Below the pieces are notes generated by a model, which worked only from the letters and a program-made list of their open reading frames with translations, was not told the origin of the DNA and searched no databases. Made by a program: the position numbers and the translations under genes. From JADGRB01 sp963835825 (lineage in GTDB: Bacteria; Myxococcota_A; Polyangia; Fen-1088), in contig CAWIGZ010000008.1 in assembly GCA_963835825.1 (NCBI GenBank), forward strand, positions 467,938 to 531,937: a DNA stretch of 64,000 bases, given 5' to 3'. Position 1 is the first letter of the stretch. The number at the start of each line of letters is the position of its first letter. Shown here in pieces: positions 9,174-16,394 of this stretch.

Positions 9174-10091
9174 ATGAAGGCATCGCTTATTCGGTTTCAG
9201 CTCGCCGGCGTCGCCGTGCTCGCGGTCGCGTTCTGCGCGTGCGGCAGCGGCGGCGCGACCGGTAGCGGAGGCAATGGCGGCCAGAGTGGCAACGCTGGCA
9301 ACGGGGGCGCGACCGGAACCGGCGGCAACGGGGGCGCCACCGGCTCCGGCGGCGCGACGGGAATCGGAGGACGCGGAGGAACCGGGGGTGGCGGCTCCCC
9401 CGGCAACGGAGGGACCGGTGGCGGCGGGCTCGGCGGTCACGGAGGCTCCGGCGCGGCGGGGACGGGCGGAGCCGGCGCGGGTGGCTCGGGCGCGGCCGGG
9501 CACGGAGGCTCCGGGGGCGGAGGCGGAGCGGCAACCGGCGGGAAAGGCGGCTCAGGGGCTGCCGGCCAGGGAGGCGCCGCGGGGGGGACCGGAGGCTCGG
9601 GCGGCGCGACCGCTTGCCAGGCCATCGCGGCGCTCGATCGGTCCTGTTCGACCGACACCGACTGCGTCGCCGTCAAGCACGTCGCCAACTGCTGCGGCAC
9701 CGTGCGGGTCACCGGTCTGCGGGCCTCCGAGGAGGCCACGTTCCAACAGCTGGAGTCGACCTGCGACGGGTCCTATCCCGCCTGCGGCTGCGCGACGGGA
9801 CCGACGACGACCGACGACGGATCGACCATCAAGGCCGTCACCAGCGCGGGCGTGACCTGCCTGCAGGGGACGTGCACCACCTTCGTGGCGGCCTGCGGTC
9901 AGCCCTGCGCCGGCGGCACCACCTGTTTCAGCTGCACCAATGGCCCGACGCTTTTCGCGGCCTGCACCACCATCTGCGCGACCAGCCACACCTGCGCGGA
10001 TCCGACCTTGCCGCTGTGTCAGACCGGAACTTCGGGAAACGTCTCGGGGATGTACTGCACCGCCAACAGCGTCGCCTGCGACACGAAGTAA
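9174..10091 (+). CDS. Gly-rich, Cys-rich cell-surface lipoprotein
   Basis: A 305-residue protein with a good ribosome-binding site (GGGGAGGA, about eight bases before the ATG). The signal ends in a Cys (VLAVAFCAC). Residues 24-145 are a low-complexity Gly/Ala/Thr/Ser linker built from GGNGG, GGATG and GGSG units. The C-terminal part has about 20 Cys, probably disulfide-bonded (CSTDTDCVAV, CCGTVR, CGCATG, CGQPCAGG). This architecture is a hallmark of Polyangia surface proteins; the C-terminal domain may be displayed beyond the envelope by the linker. Ligand and function are unknown. A possible -10 (TAGAAT, 9135-9140) lies upstream. Confidence 0.8.
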   Translation: MKASLIRFQLAGVAVLAVAFCACGSGGATGSGGNGGQSGNAGNGGATGTGGNGGATGSGGATGIGGRGGTGGGGSPGNGGTGGGGLGGHGGSGAAGTGGAGAGGSGAAGHGGSGGGGGAATGGKGGSGAAGQGGAAGGTGGSGGATACQAIAALDRSCSTDTDCVAVKHVANCCGTVRVTGLRASEEATFQQLESTCDGSYPACGCATGPTTTDDGSTIKAVTSAGVTCLQGTCTTFVAACGQPCAGGTTCFSCTNGPTLFAACTTICATSHTCADPTLPLCQTGTSGNVSGMYCTANSVACDTK

Positions 10092-10162
10092 GACGCGCGG
10101 AGCTTCGCGGTCAGGCTGGCCAGCGGGTTCGCGTCACGGAGGACAAACCAGTCGGGGTGACC

Positions 10163-10792
10163 CTACGGCGCGGGTCGCGGGCAGTCCGGAGCGAACGCGC
10201 GGAGGGGGGCCTCCTTGAACGTGATGTGGATGTTCTCCGTGCTGTGGGGAACCTTGGCCAGCGACGGGCGGACGGTCCCGTCGGGAGCGAAGGCCGTTCC
10301 GATGCTGCCGCGATCCTCGACCTCGAGGACAGAGTCCCCGAACGCGCCCCACAGATCGATGTGCGGGTGCCGGCCTTCCACCGTCGTCGCCAGCGGCGCG
10401 ACCCGGTGCAGGTAAAGCTGCAACGGCACGTTCGTCAGATCGGCGCCGTGGTTCCGCGGCATGTCGCCGCCGAGCTTGAGCTTCAGCCGCTCGCCCCGCG
10501 GGGTGCAAAGGATCGCCGTGCCGCTGAGCGGCGACTGCAGCCGCTTCGGCACGGTGATCTCGAAGCGGATCCACATCTCGTAATCACCGCCCGCGCTCGC
10601 GGAGTGAAACCGTCCCCAGCCCTGCCACCCGCCGAGCGGGTGAAAGTGCCCCCCGAAGTTGAAATTCCAGGGCGCGAGGAGGTAGGCCAGCATCCCGCCG
10701 CCGACCGCGATGGCGGCGAGAAGCAGCACCCACCCGAGGCAGCCCACGCGGCCGCGCGGCCTGGACGGTGAATCGCCTCGCCCGTCTCGCAT
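10163..10792 (-). CDS. Single-pass membrane protein of unknown function
   Basis: A 209-residue protein with a short basic N-terminus (MRDGRGDSPSRPRGRVG), one membrane helix (about residues 19-40, CLGWVLLLAAIAVGGGMLAYL) and a large extracytoplasmic strand-rich part (EMWIRFEITVPKRLQSPLSG, LYLHRVAPLATTVEGRHPHI, VLEVEDRGSIGTAFAPDG). No catalytic motif was recognised. A 47-base fragment of a second copy lies at 8571-8617, so this family was once present twice here. It lies convergent with the Gly-rich lipoprotein gene. Confidence 0.65.
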   Translation of the reverse strand: MRDGRGDSPSRPRGRVGCLGWVLLLAAIAVGGGMLAYLLAPWNFNFGGHFHPLGGWQGWGRFHSASAGGDYEMWIRFEITVPKRLQSPLSGTAILCTPRGERLKLKLGGDMPRNHGADLTNVPLQLYLHRVAPLATTVEGRHPHIDLWGAFGDSVLEVEDRGSIGTAFAPDGTVRPSLAKVPHSTENIHITFKEAPLRAFAPDCPRPAP

Positions 10793-10901
10793 GCCACGTA
10801 TTGTTGTCGAGGAGGCGGGGGCGTGTCGAGGCGTCGTCCTAGACTCATCGACCGGTGCCCGCGCGACGGCGCCCGCCTTCCCCTGGAGGTCATTGCCATC
10901 G

Positions 10902-12788
10902 TCATTGACACGGCACGCCCGGGGTCTCCTGGACGATCAGCGCCCATCTCCCCTTCCTCCCGACCACTGCCTGACAGACGGTTGCTCCCCGCGCCTCCAG
11001 CTCTTGCACCTTCTGTCGGAGACTGGGATCGACCTTCTTGCTCATCGCTACGCTTCGGCTCCCGACGATCATCCACTCACCGCTCGGCCCAACGCTCACG
11101 TCGACGATACGACCATCCGACGAAGCCCTCGACACGGCAGCTTGGATTTCACGGTCATCGTCATTCATGACCGTGGCGTGACCGTCAGCGTACACGGAGA
11201 TCGAAGGCGATCCCGAGAGGTCCCCCTCGAGGTCGTCAGGGACAATTTCGAACAGCTTCAGGGATGGAGAACCGTCGGCGGCCCGAGCCGAAAAGACGTC
11301 CTCCGGAAAACTCTCGCTCCTGAACAGCCTGGCGTCAGACGTCAGGATCAACCACGAGCCATCCACGGCGAGCTCTGGACGCACGATGGTCTTCAGCTGT
11401 TCCCTGTCGCTCATGTGAGCCACGAACGCCGCTGGAAGGTGCGCCGACTTCGACAGCGTGCGATCCGACCAGAACAGGAACCACTCGCCGTCCGACGGAA
11501 GGTCGAGAGCTCCATGCGTGAGGACGGCCTTCTTCGATAAACCCTCGTTCAACGCCTTCAGCGCACCCCCGGGGAAGCCCGGCGCAGCCACCACCGTCAG
11601 CGCAGATTCCTTCACCGATGACGCTGCGGCGGCGGGCGCCATCGGCTCGGGCGCATGAACGGCGACCACGGAGGCTGTTGCAGGCGTCGGACCTCTGGCG
11701 ACCACGGAGGCTGTTGCAGGCGTCGGACCAGAGCCCGAGCGACCTTTGACGAGAATGAGTCCCAGCGCGACGGCTGCCGCCAGAGCGGGGACTGCCAGGC
11801 GTGCACGCGATCGCAGCGGTCCTTGCCTGGCCTCTTCACTGGCATCTTCGACCTTCGCCGATGATTCCGGCGCCCGGGCGTACTGGGTCACGGTGCGGGA
11901 TGACGTCTCGAGGGAGTCCGCCAGCCGTCCCTGTCCGCGATACCGTGCTCCACCCTCCCTGCGTAAATGGTCACCCGTCGAAAGTGCCTGGAGCCTTCGA
12001 CAGACCTCCTCCGCATGCTGCGGCCGCAGGTCCGGGTTTTCATCGAGACACGAGAGCAGCAGATTCGTGAGCGCCTCCGGAACACCGCGCCGGAGCAAAC
12101 TGCTCCCCACCGGCAGCTCGGAAGATCCTCCGGAGATGCCCTTCTGCCGGGGGTCAGACCGAGGAGGCAATCGTCCCACGATCATCTCGAACATGATGGC
12201 GCCGACCGAGTAGATATCCGCCGCCGGCGTCACATCCGCCGAGTTCCGCCACTGCTCGAACGGGGCGTAGGAGATGTTTCCGACGAAGTCCCCGGTCTGA
12301 GTCAGCTCACTTCCCGTGACCTTGGCAACGCCGAAATCGAGGAGCTTGATGGTTCCATCATTGAGAATGAAGATGTTCGAGGGTTTCAGATCTCGGTGAA
12401 CGATGCCGCGCGTGTGAGCCAGGGCGAGCGCATCCGTCACGGGGATCATCACGTTCAGGACCTCTCCGAGCGAGTAACGACCGTTTGCACGGCTGCCGTT
12501 CAACTCTTTGAGGGTCTGACCAAGCAGGAGCTCCATGACCATGTACGGCACGTCGCCGTCAATCCCGCAATCGAGGACGCGTACGATCCCGGGATGCTCG
12601 AGACTGGCGGTCGCCTGTGCCTCCCGAAGAAATCGTTCCCTGAACATGGGCTCCGACTGCGGTTCCAGAACCTTCACCGCGGCCTCACGGTCAAGGAAGC
12701 GATGCCTGGCCTGAAAGACGCTTGCCTGCGCGCCCTTGCCGATCCGACGACCGAGCAGAAAGTTACCTACGATTGCGCCCTCTTGCAT
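10902..12788 (-). CDS. Membrane-anchored Hanks-type serine/threonine protein kinase
   Basis: A 628-residue protein. The kinase domain occupies roughly 8-275: glycine loop GKGAQASVF, invariant Lys 39 in AAVKVLE, catalytic loop HRDLKPSN, DFG in LLDFGVAK, and a variant APE region (YAPFEQW). A single transmembrane helix follows a cytoplasmic linker near residue 330 (LAVPALAAAVALGLILVKG). The extracytoplasmic part, about 280 residues, contains a duplicated linker and repeats such as SDGEWFLFWSDRTL and VDGSWLILTSDARLF that look like sensor blades. The intact catalytic residues imply an active kinase. The gene is divergent from the ligase gene at 12880. Its substrate is unknown. Confidence 0.88.
   Translation of the reverse strand: MQEGAIVGNFLLGRRIGKGAQASVFQARHRFLDREAAVKVLEPQSEPMFRERFLREAQATASLEHPGIVRVLDCGIDGDVPYMVMELLLGQTLKELNGSRANGRYSLGEVLNVMIPVTDALALAHTRGIVHRDLKPSNIFILNDGTIKLLDFGVAKVTGSELTQTGDFVGNISYAPFEQWRNSADVTPAADIYSVGAIMFEMIVGRLPPRSDPRQKGISGGSSELPVGSSLLRRGVPEALTNLLLSCLDENPDLRPQHAEEVCRRLQALSTGDHLRREGGARYRGQGRLADSLETSSRTVTQYARAPESSAKVEDASEEARQGPLRSRARLAVPALAAAVALGLILVKGRSGSGPTPATASVVARGPTPATASVVAVHAPEPMAPAAAASSVKESALTVVAAPGFPGGALKALNEGLSKKAVLTHGALDLPSDGEWFLFWSDRTLSKSAHLPAAFVAHMSDREQLKTIVRPELAVDGSWLILTSDARLFRSESFPEDVFSARAADGSPSLKLFEIVPDDLEGDLSGSPSISVYADGHATVMNDDDREIQAAVSRASSDGRIVDVSVGPSGEWMIVGSRSVAMSKKVDPSLRQKVQELEARGATVCQAVVGRKGRWALIVQETPGVPCQ
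11661..11729. repeat. Tandem 36-bp in-frame duplication in the kinase gene
   Basis: A 36-base unit occurs almost twice (second copy 33 bases), coding for two copies of GPTPATASVVA just outside the membrane helix. The copies are identical at DNA level, so the duplication is recent or maintained. Confidence 0.85.
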
Positions 12789-12879
12789 CGATGTCCCCGG
12801 GGTCGCTGCTCCTGCGGGTTCAAGCGTAGCAGAGACGCCAAGCGTGGCCCGACGCCCGGCCGTATAGACTCACAGGCCC

Positions 12880-13845
12880 GTGCCCGCGCGACGGTCTCTG
12901 CCTCCCTACGATCCCCAACTGGCCCTCCTCGCCAAATCCGCGCCCGAGGGTGACGGGTGGCTCCACGAGGTCAAGTTCGACGGCTTCCGGATCGGAGCCG
13001 CCATCGAGCACGGCCGGGCGACCCTGCTCTCGCGGCGCTCGAAGGACTGGACGGCGGAGTTCGCGTCCGTCGCCGCGGGCGCGGCGCGGCTGGGGGCGAA
13101 GAGTGTTCTACTGGACGGTGAAGTCGCCGCCGTCCGACCGGACGGCCGCACCTCGATGGGTGGCATGCACGAGGGCTCGACGATCGCGTACTTCGTCTTC
13201 GACGTCCTTCACCTCGACGGCGAAGACCTGACGGGGCGGCCCATCGAGGAGCGAAAGGCGCGCCTCCGGGACCTCTTGGGCCAGGCACCGCCCGTGCCGC
13301 TTCGTTATGTCGACCACGTCGTCGGCGGCGGCCCCGCGTTCTTCAAGGAGGCCTGCCGCCACCGCCTCGAAGGAATCATCTGCAAGGCCGCCGGGTCGAC
13401 CTATCGCCCCGGCTCCCGGAACGCGACCTGGCAGAAGGTGAAGTGCGTCCTCCGGCAGGAGCTCGTGATCGGCGGCTACGAGCATTCGACGGTCGGAAGT
13501 CTGGGCGCGCTCTGGCTCGGCTACTACCTGGCCGACGGGACCCTGGAGTTCGCGGGGAAGGTCGGCACCGGTTTCCAGCGCGAGTCGGCAAGTTTGCTGA
13601 AGGCGTTCAAGAAGCTGGAACGCGACACGCCCCCGTTCGGTCCGGGGCTACCGACGGGGATCCGGGTGCGGGATGCGGTGTGGCTCGAGCCGACGATGGT
13701 CTGCGAGGTCGCGTTCATGGAGTGGACGGGGCACGGCCACATCAGGCACCCGTCGTATCAGGGGCTGCGGCCGGACAAGGACGCGGGGGAGGTGGTGCGG
13801 GAGGTTGCGGGGGAGGTGCCGGTGTTGCCGAAGCGGCTGCGGTAG
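12880..13845 (+). CDS. ATP-dependent DNA ligase, LigD-type ligase domain (stand-alone)
   Basis: A 321-residue protein from the GTG at 12880. The nucleotidyltransferase core has motif I EVKFDGFRI with adenylated Lys 32, motif III FVFDVLHLDG, motif IV LEGIICKAAGSTYRPG and motif V WQKVKC. The OB-fold domain follows (LGALWLGYYLADGTLEFAGKV, MVCEVAFMEWTGHG). This is the ligase part of LigD, which seals breaks in Ku-dependent end joining. No Ku, polymerase or phosphoesterase partner is visible in the window. A decayed TA fragment begins immediately after the stop codon. Confidence 0.9.
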   Translation: MPARRSLPPYDPQLALLAKSAPEGDGWLHEVKFDGFRIGAAIEHGRATLLSRRSKDWTAEFASVAAGAARLGAKSVLLDGEVAAVRPDGRTSMGGMHEGSTIAYFVFDVLHLDGEDLTGRPIEERKARLRDLLGQAPPVPLRYVDHVVGGGPAFFKEACRHRLEGIICKAAGSTYRPGSRNATWQKVKCVLRQELVIGGYEHSTVGSLGALWLGYYLADGTLEFAGKVGTGFQRESASLLKAFKKLERDTPPFGPGLPTGIRVRDAVWLEPTMVCEVAFMEWTGHGHIRHPSYQGLRPDKDAGEVVREVAGEVPVLPKRLR

Positions 13846-14056
13846 GGAGGCGGCGCTGGGGGCGAAGATCGAGCTCGTGATCGGCTGAGGGCGCCTGAAA
13901 ATCATGAGCAAGAAGGCGTTCGTTTCGATCATGGCGGGCCTCCAGGACGCCATCGCTTACACCAAGGGCGACAAGACGCGCGGGCGGGCGACTACTTTCG
14001 AGGCGCTCCGAATCGGCCCGAAGGGGACGGCGAGCAAGCGAAGGCGCGCGGCGTAG
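13846..14056 (+). pseudogene. Deleted copy of the HigA-NadS-like antitoxin pair at 15679-16320
   Basis: The stretch starts with the last codons of an XRE antitoxin (AALGAKIELVIG-stop; intact copy AALGAKLELVIG). It continues with a 50-codon open frame at 13904-14056 whose ends match the intact 111-residue gene at 15985-16320 (MSKKAF.SIMAGLQDA at the front, ALRIGPKG.ASKRRRAA at the back). The middle 183 bases, 61 codons that encode the whole helix-turn-helix, are missing. The deletion keeps the frame, so a small basic peptide could still be made. No ribosome-binding site different from the parent is seen. Confidence 0.82.
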
Positions 14057-14073
14057 CGGAGACCGGCCGAACC

Positions 14074-14514
14074 TCAGGGCTTGTTCTTGGCGCTCTTGAT
14101 GGCCGCCAGCGCGGCCTTGAGCGCCGGAAGGACGGCCTGATCCTTCAGCCTGTTCGCGGCCTTCTTGCTGGAGATGACCCTTTGCAGGGGGAGCACCTTG
14201 ACCTTGACGCCGAACGCCTCGGCTTCGATGGCGGCGGCGTATTCGACGTCGAAGGCTCTGAGGCCGTCGCACCGGAGCACGAGATCGATGTGATCGAGGC
14301 CCTTGCCCGTGAGCATCGGCGGATTCGCCCGCCTCGCGATGATCCCCCCGGCCGCTCGGGCGGCTTGGTCGAGCCCGGGATCGGACAGCGACTCGAACCA
14401 GAGGTCTATGTCTTCCGTTCCGAGGTCGGCTCCCTGAATGACCGCCGCCGACATACCGACGACCATGAACTTGACCCTGCGGCGGGAGAGCTCCTTCAGG
14501 AAGACGATTCTCAG
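14074..14514 (-). CDS. Nucleotidyltransferase-fold protein, partner of the XRE regulator (probable toxin)
   Basis: The protein ends at 14074. It carries MVVGMSAAVIQG followed by LGTEDIDLWFE, the Gly-Ser and DxD signature of minimal nucleotidyltransferases, then RRANPPMLTGKGLDHIDLVL and a helical C-terminus. The first ATG is at 14466, but that would remove the helix LRIVFLKELSRRRVKF normally found before the motif. A CTG at 14514 overlaps the regulator stop codon as CTGA and would give 146 residues. The pair regulator-nucleotidyltransferase resembles AbiE- or MNT-type TA units, so a toxin role is inferred. A dead copy of the pair lies at 8656-9090. Confidence 0.7.
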   Translation of the reverse strand: MRIVFLKELSRRRVKFMVVGMSAAVIQGADLGTEDIDLWFESLSDPGLDQAARAAGGIIARRANPPMLTGKGLDHIDLVLRCDGLRAFDVEYAAAIEAEAFGVKVKVLPLQRVISSKKAANRLKDQAVLPALKAALAAIKSAKNKP

Positions 14515-14903
14515 CGTCGCTGACGTCTGAGCCGGCCACGAGATAGGCTCCTCGACAGCCTCTCGGTGGGCGTCAGCTCGAGGTTGGAGAGGACGTGCTC
14601 GACGTCGCCCGCGTCGACGGAGTTTCGGGCGGCAATCTGTTCGGCGAGGTTCCTGCGGGACAAGCGCCCGACGAGGTGCGCCGCGCTTTCTTCGTCGACG
14701 TCGTGATCGACCAGATGGAGCCGCAGCGAAGCGCCGAGGGCGTCCGCGATCTTCGCGACCGTGGAGAGCTTGATGTCGGCGCCCCGGGCGGTGAAGATCT
14801 TGCGGACCGAGATGCTCGCCAGCCCGCATCGGGCGGCCAGCTGAGCTTTGGTCAGCTTGAGCCGCTTGCGCTCCCGGTCGAGCTCACGAACGAGGGGATT
14901 CAT
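14511..14903 (-). CDS. XRE-family HTH regulator (probable antitoxin)
   Basis: A 130-residue protein. The N-terminal helix-turn-helix is clear: LTKAQLAARCGLASISVRKI, then KLSTVAKIADALGASLRL. The second half (DVDEESAAHLVGRLSRRNLA, NSVDAGDVEHVLSNLELTP) is helical and probably binds the partner. It is directly followed by the nucleotidyltransferase gene, with overlapping ends. Transcription probably starts from a promoter only a few bases upstream of the ATG, and an inverted repeat between -35 and -10 suggests autoregulation. Confidence 0.82.
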   Translation of the reverse strand: MNPLVRELDRERKRLKLTKAQLAARCGLASISVRKIFTARGADIKLSTVAKIADALGASLRLHLVDHDVDEESAAHLVGRLSRRNLAEQIAARNSVDAGDVEHVLSNLELTPTERLSRSLSRGRLRRQRR

Positions 14904-14911
14904 CGCTTTGT

Positions 14912-14940
14912 AGTGTATCCTGCGGGATACGCTACGTCAA
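14912..14940 (-). promoter_or_regulatory. Promoter with operator-like inverted repeat for the XRE-nucleotidyltransferase pair
   Basis: On the minus strand, TTGACG (14940-14935) and TACACT (14917-14912) are 17 bases apart. A perfect inverted repeat, GTATCC-4-GGATAC (14915-14930), lies across the spacer and the -10. The predicted start of transcription is about two or three bases from the ATG at 14903, so the message would be nearly leaderless. Confidence 0.7.
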
Positions 14941-14959
14941 AAACGGAGGGGTGTGAGCA

Positions 14960-15182
14960 GAAGGGCATACCCTGGATCGGCTGTGGGCGCTGGAGGCGCC
15001 TGGGCACCGTGTCCCACTGGGACCCGAGCGCGCGCATCAGCACCGTCGCGGGTTCGCTGGTGCCCGCTCTCAACGGGGTGTTCGAGGTCGATCCCACGCA
15101 CGTCTTCTTCGCGGGCGACGGCGACGAGCTCTGGAATGGGACCGGCTGGACCGCCAGCCCCAACAGCGGCAGGGGCGGGTAA
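14960..15182 (+). pseudogene. Fragment of a beta-propeller-like gene
   Basis: The frame ending at 15182 contains RRLGTVSHWDPSARIST, VFEVDPTHVFFAGDGDELW and NGTGWTASPNSG, typical blade motifs of exported propeller proteins such as the gene at 6660. No start, signal peptide or further blades were found. It is interpreted as the 3' end of a lost gene. Confidence 0.5.
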
Positions 15183-15194
15183 CCGCCCAGGGGG

Positions 15195-15632
15195 GTGGTG
15201 TACACGCTCGAGCTCTACGAGGACGAACAAGGCCGTGAACCGGTCCTCGACTGGTTGCGCCGGCTGACGCCACGAAAGCGGCGCGCGATCGGTGTCGCGA
15301 TGTTCGAGATCCTTCAACATGAAGGCCCGCGCGTGGTCGGAACGAACTTCGGCAAGGGCCTGGGCGGCGGCATCTTCGAGTTTCGTTTGGATCAGGACGC
15401 CGCCCAGGTGTTGGCCCGCAAAGGGAAGAGCGCACGGCAGGAAGCAGCCGAGTCGGCGAAAATTCTGCTCCGGGTCTTCTGCCACGCGCACGGCGACCGG
15501 ATCGTCTTGCTCCTGGGCGGGTACGACAAAGGCGAGCGGTCGAGCACACGGCACCAGCAGGCCCAGATTGAGCTGGCAAGGGCTCGGCTCAGGGACTGGA
15601 AGGCACGCCGGAAGCAGTCGTGGCCCGATTGA
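15195..15632 (+). CDS. RelE/HigB-family toxin (phage Gp49-like)
   Basis: A 145-residue protein from the GTG at 15195, opening MVYTLELYEDEQGREPVLDW and continuing with GGGIFEFRLDQDAAQVL, ILLRVFCHAHGDRIVLLLGG and YDKGERSSTRHQ. This order of strands and the basic C-terminus fit HigB/RelE ribosome-dependent mRNA interferases of the Gp49 type. It is longer than usual because of an insert in the middle (KGKSARQEAAES). The antitoxin gene follows by 46 bases. The stop codon lies inside the -35 element of a likely antitoxin promoter. Confidence 0.8.
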   Translation: MVYTLELYEDEQGREPVLDWLRRLTPRKRRAIGVAMFEILQHEGPRVVGTNFGKGLGGGIFEFRLDQDAAQVLARKGKSARQEAAESAKILLRVFCHAHGDRIVLLLGGYDKGERSSTRHQQAQIELARARLRDWKARRKQSWPD

Positions 15633-15657
15633 CGATATGGGCTTTATCCAATATCAT
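15629..15657 (+). promoter_or_regulatory. Internal promoter for the antitoxin
   Basis: TTGACG (15629-15634) and TATCAT (15652-15657) are separated by 17 bases. The -35 overlaps the TGA stop of the toxin. The spacer holds an imperfect inverted repeat (GATAT...ATATC), a possible operator. The antitoxin ATG follows 21 bases after the -10, with GGAG as ribosome-binding site (15667-15670). Confidence 0.6.
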
Positions 15658-15678
15658 GATCTGGACGGAGAGAGACCG

Positions 15679-15969
15679 ATGGCGACCAAGTTTGCTGACT
15701 TCATGGCCGAGCTCTCGCGAGAGGCGGCGGCGGAGGGGCCTGAGGCGGTCGCCGAGCTGAAGCATCTTCGCGAGCGCTATCGCCTCGCCCGTCGCTTCGC
15801 CGAAGCTCGCCGGAAGCGGGGCTGGACCCAGAAGAAGCTGGCCCAGAAAACCGGCCTCAACCAGAGCGAGATCTCGACGTTCGAAAGCGGCCAGGCGAAT
15901 CCGACCTACAAGACGCTTCAGACCCTCGCGGCGGCGCTTGGGGCGAAGCTCGAGCTCGTGATCGGCTGA
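15679..15969 (+). CDS. XRE-family antitoxin (HigA-like)
   Basis: A 96-residue protein with a helical N-terminus (FADFMAELSREAAAEG) and a canonical helix-turn-helix (RKRGWTQKKLAQKTGLNQ, EISTFESGQANPTYKTLQTL). It ends AAALGAKLELVIG. It pairs with the toxin at 15195-15632 and probably represses the unit as well as neutralising the toxin. The last codons of a second copy remain at 13850-13888. Confidence 0.85.
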   Translation: MATKFADFMAELSREAAAEGPEAVAELKHLRERYRLARRFAEARRKRGWTQKKLAQKTGLNQSEISTFESGQANPTYKTLQTLAAALGAKLELVIG

Positions 15970-15984
15970 CGGCGCGTGAACATC

Positions 15985-16320
15985 ATGAGCAAGAAGGCGT
16001 TCGATTCGATCATGGCGGGCCTCCAGGACGCCCTCGCCTACACCAAAGGCGACAAGACGCGCGGGCGGGCGACTACTTTCGACGCGCGTGACCTCGACGT
16101 CGGGAAGGTGCGCGGCAAGGTCGGTCTCTCGCAGGACGAGTTCGCGCGCGCCTTCGGTGTGAGCCTCGGCACGCTTCGAAACTGGGAACAGAAGCGCGTA
16201 CGGCCGGACGGACCCGCGCGCGTTCTGCTGACCGTGATCGATCGCGATCCGGTGTCTGTCTTGAAGGCGCTCCGGATCGGCCCAAAGGGGGCGGCGAGCA
16301 AGCGTAGGCGCGCGGCGTAG
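15985..16320 (+). CDS. HTH antitoxin-like protein (NadS family-like)
   Basis: A 111-residue protein from the ATG at 15985; the deleted copy at 13904 preserves this ATG. The N-terminal segment (SIMAGLQDALAYTKGDKTRG) and the helix-turn-helix GLSQDEFARAFGVSLGTLRN followed by WEQKRVRPDGPARVLL match NadS-type antitoxins. The basic tail SKRRRAA is conserved in the copy. It lies 15 bases after the HigA-like gene; a toxin of its own is not visible, so it may share the upstream HigB-like toxin. Confidence 0.75.
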   Translation: MSKKAFDSIMAGLQDALAYTKGDKTRGRATTFDARDLDVGKVRGKVGLSQDEFARAFGVSLGTLRNWEQKRVRPDGPARVLLTVIDRDPVSVLKALRIGPKGAASKRRRAA

Positions 16321-16394
16321 CGGAGTCCGGCAGGCACGGGACGCCTCCCGCCGCGCCTTGCCCGGGCTTGATGGCTCGGCTACGATCCGGTCCG

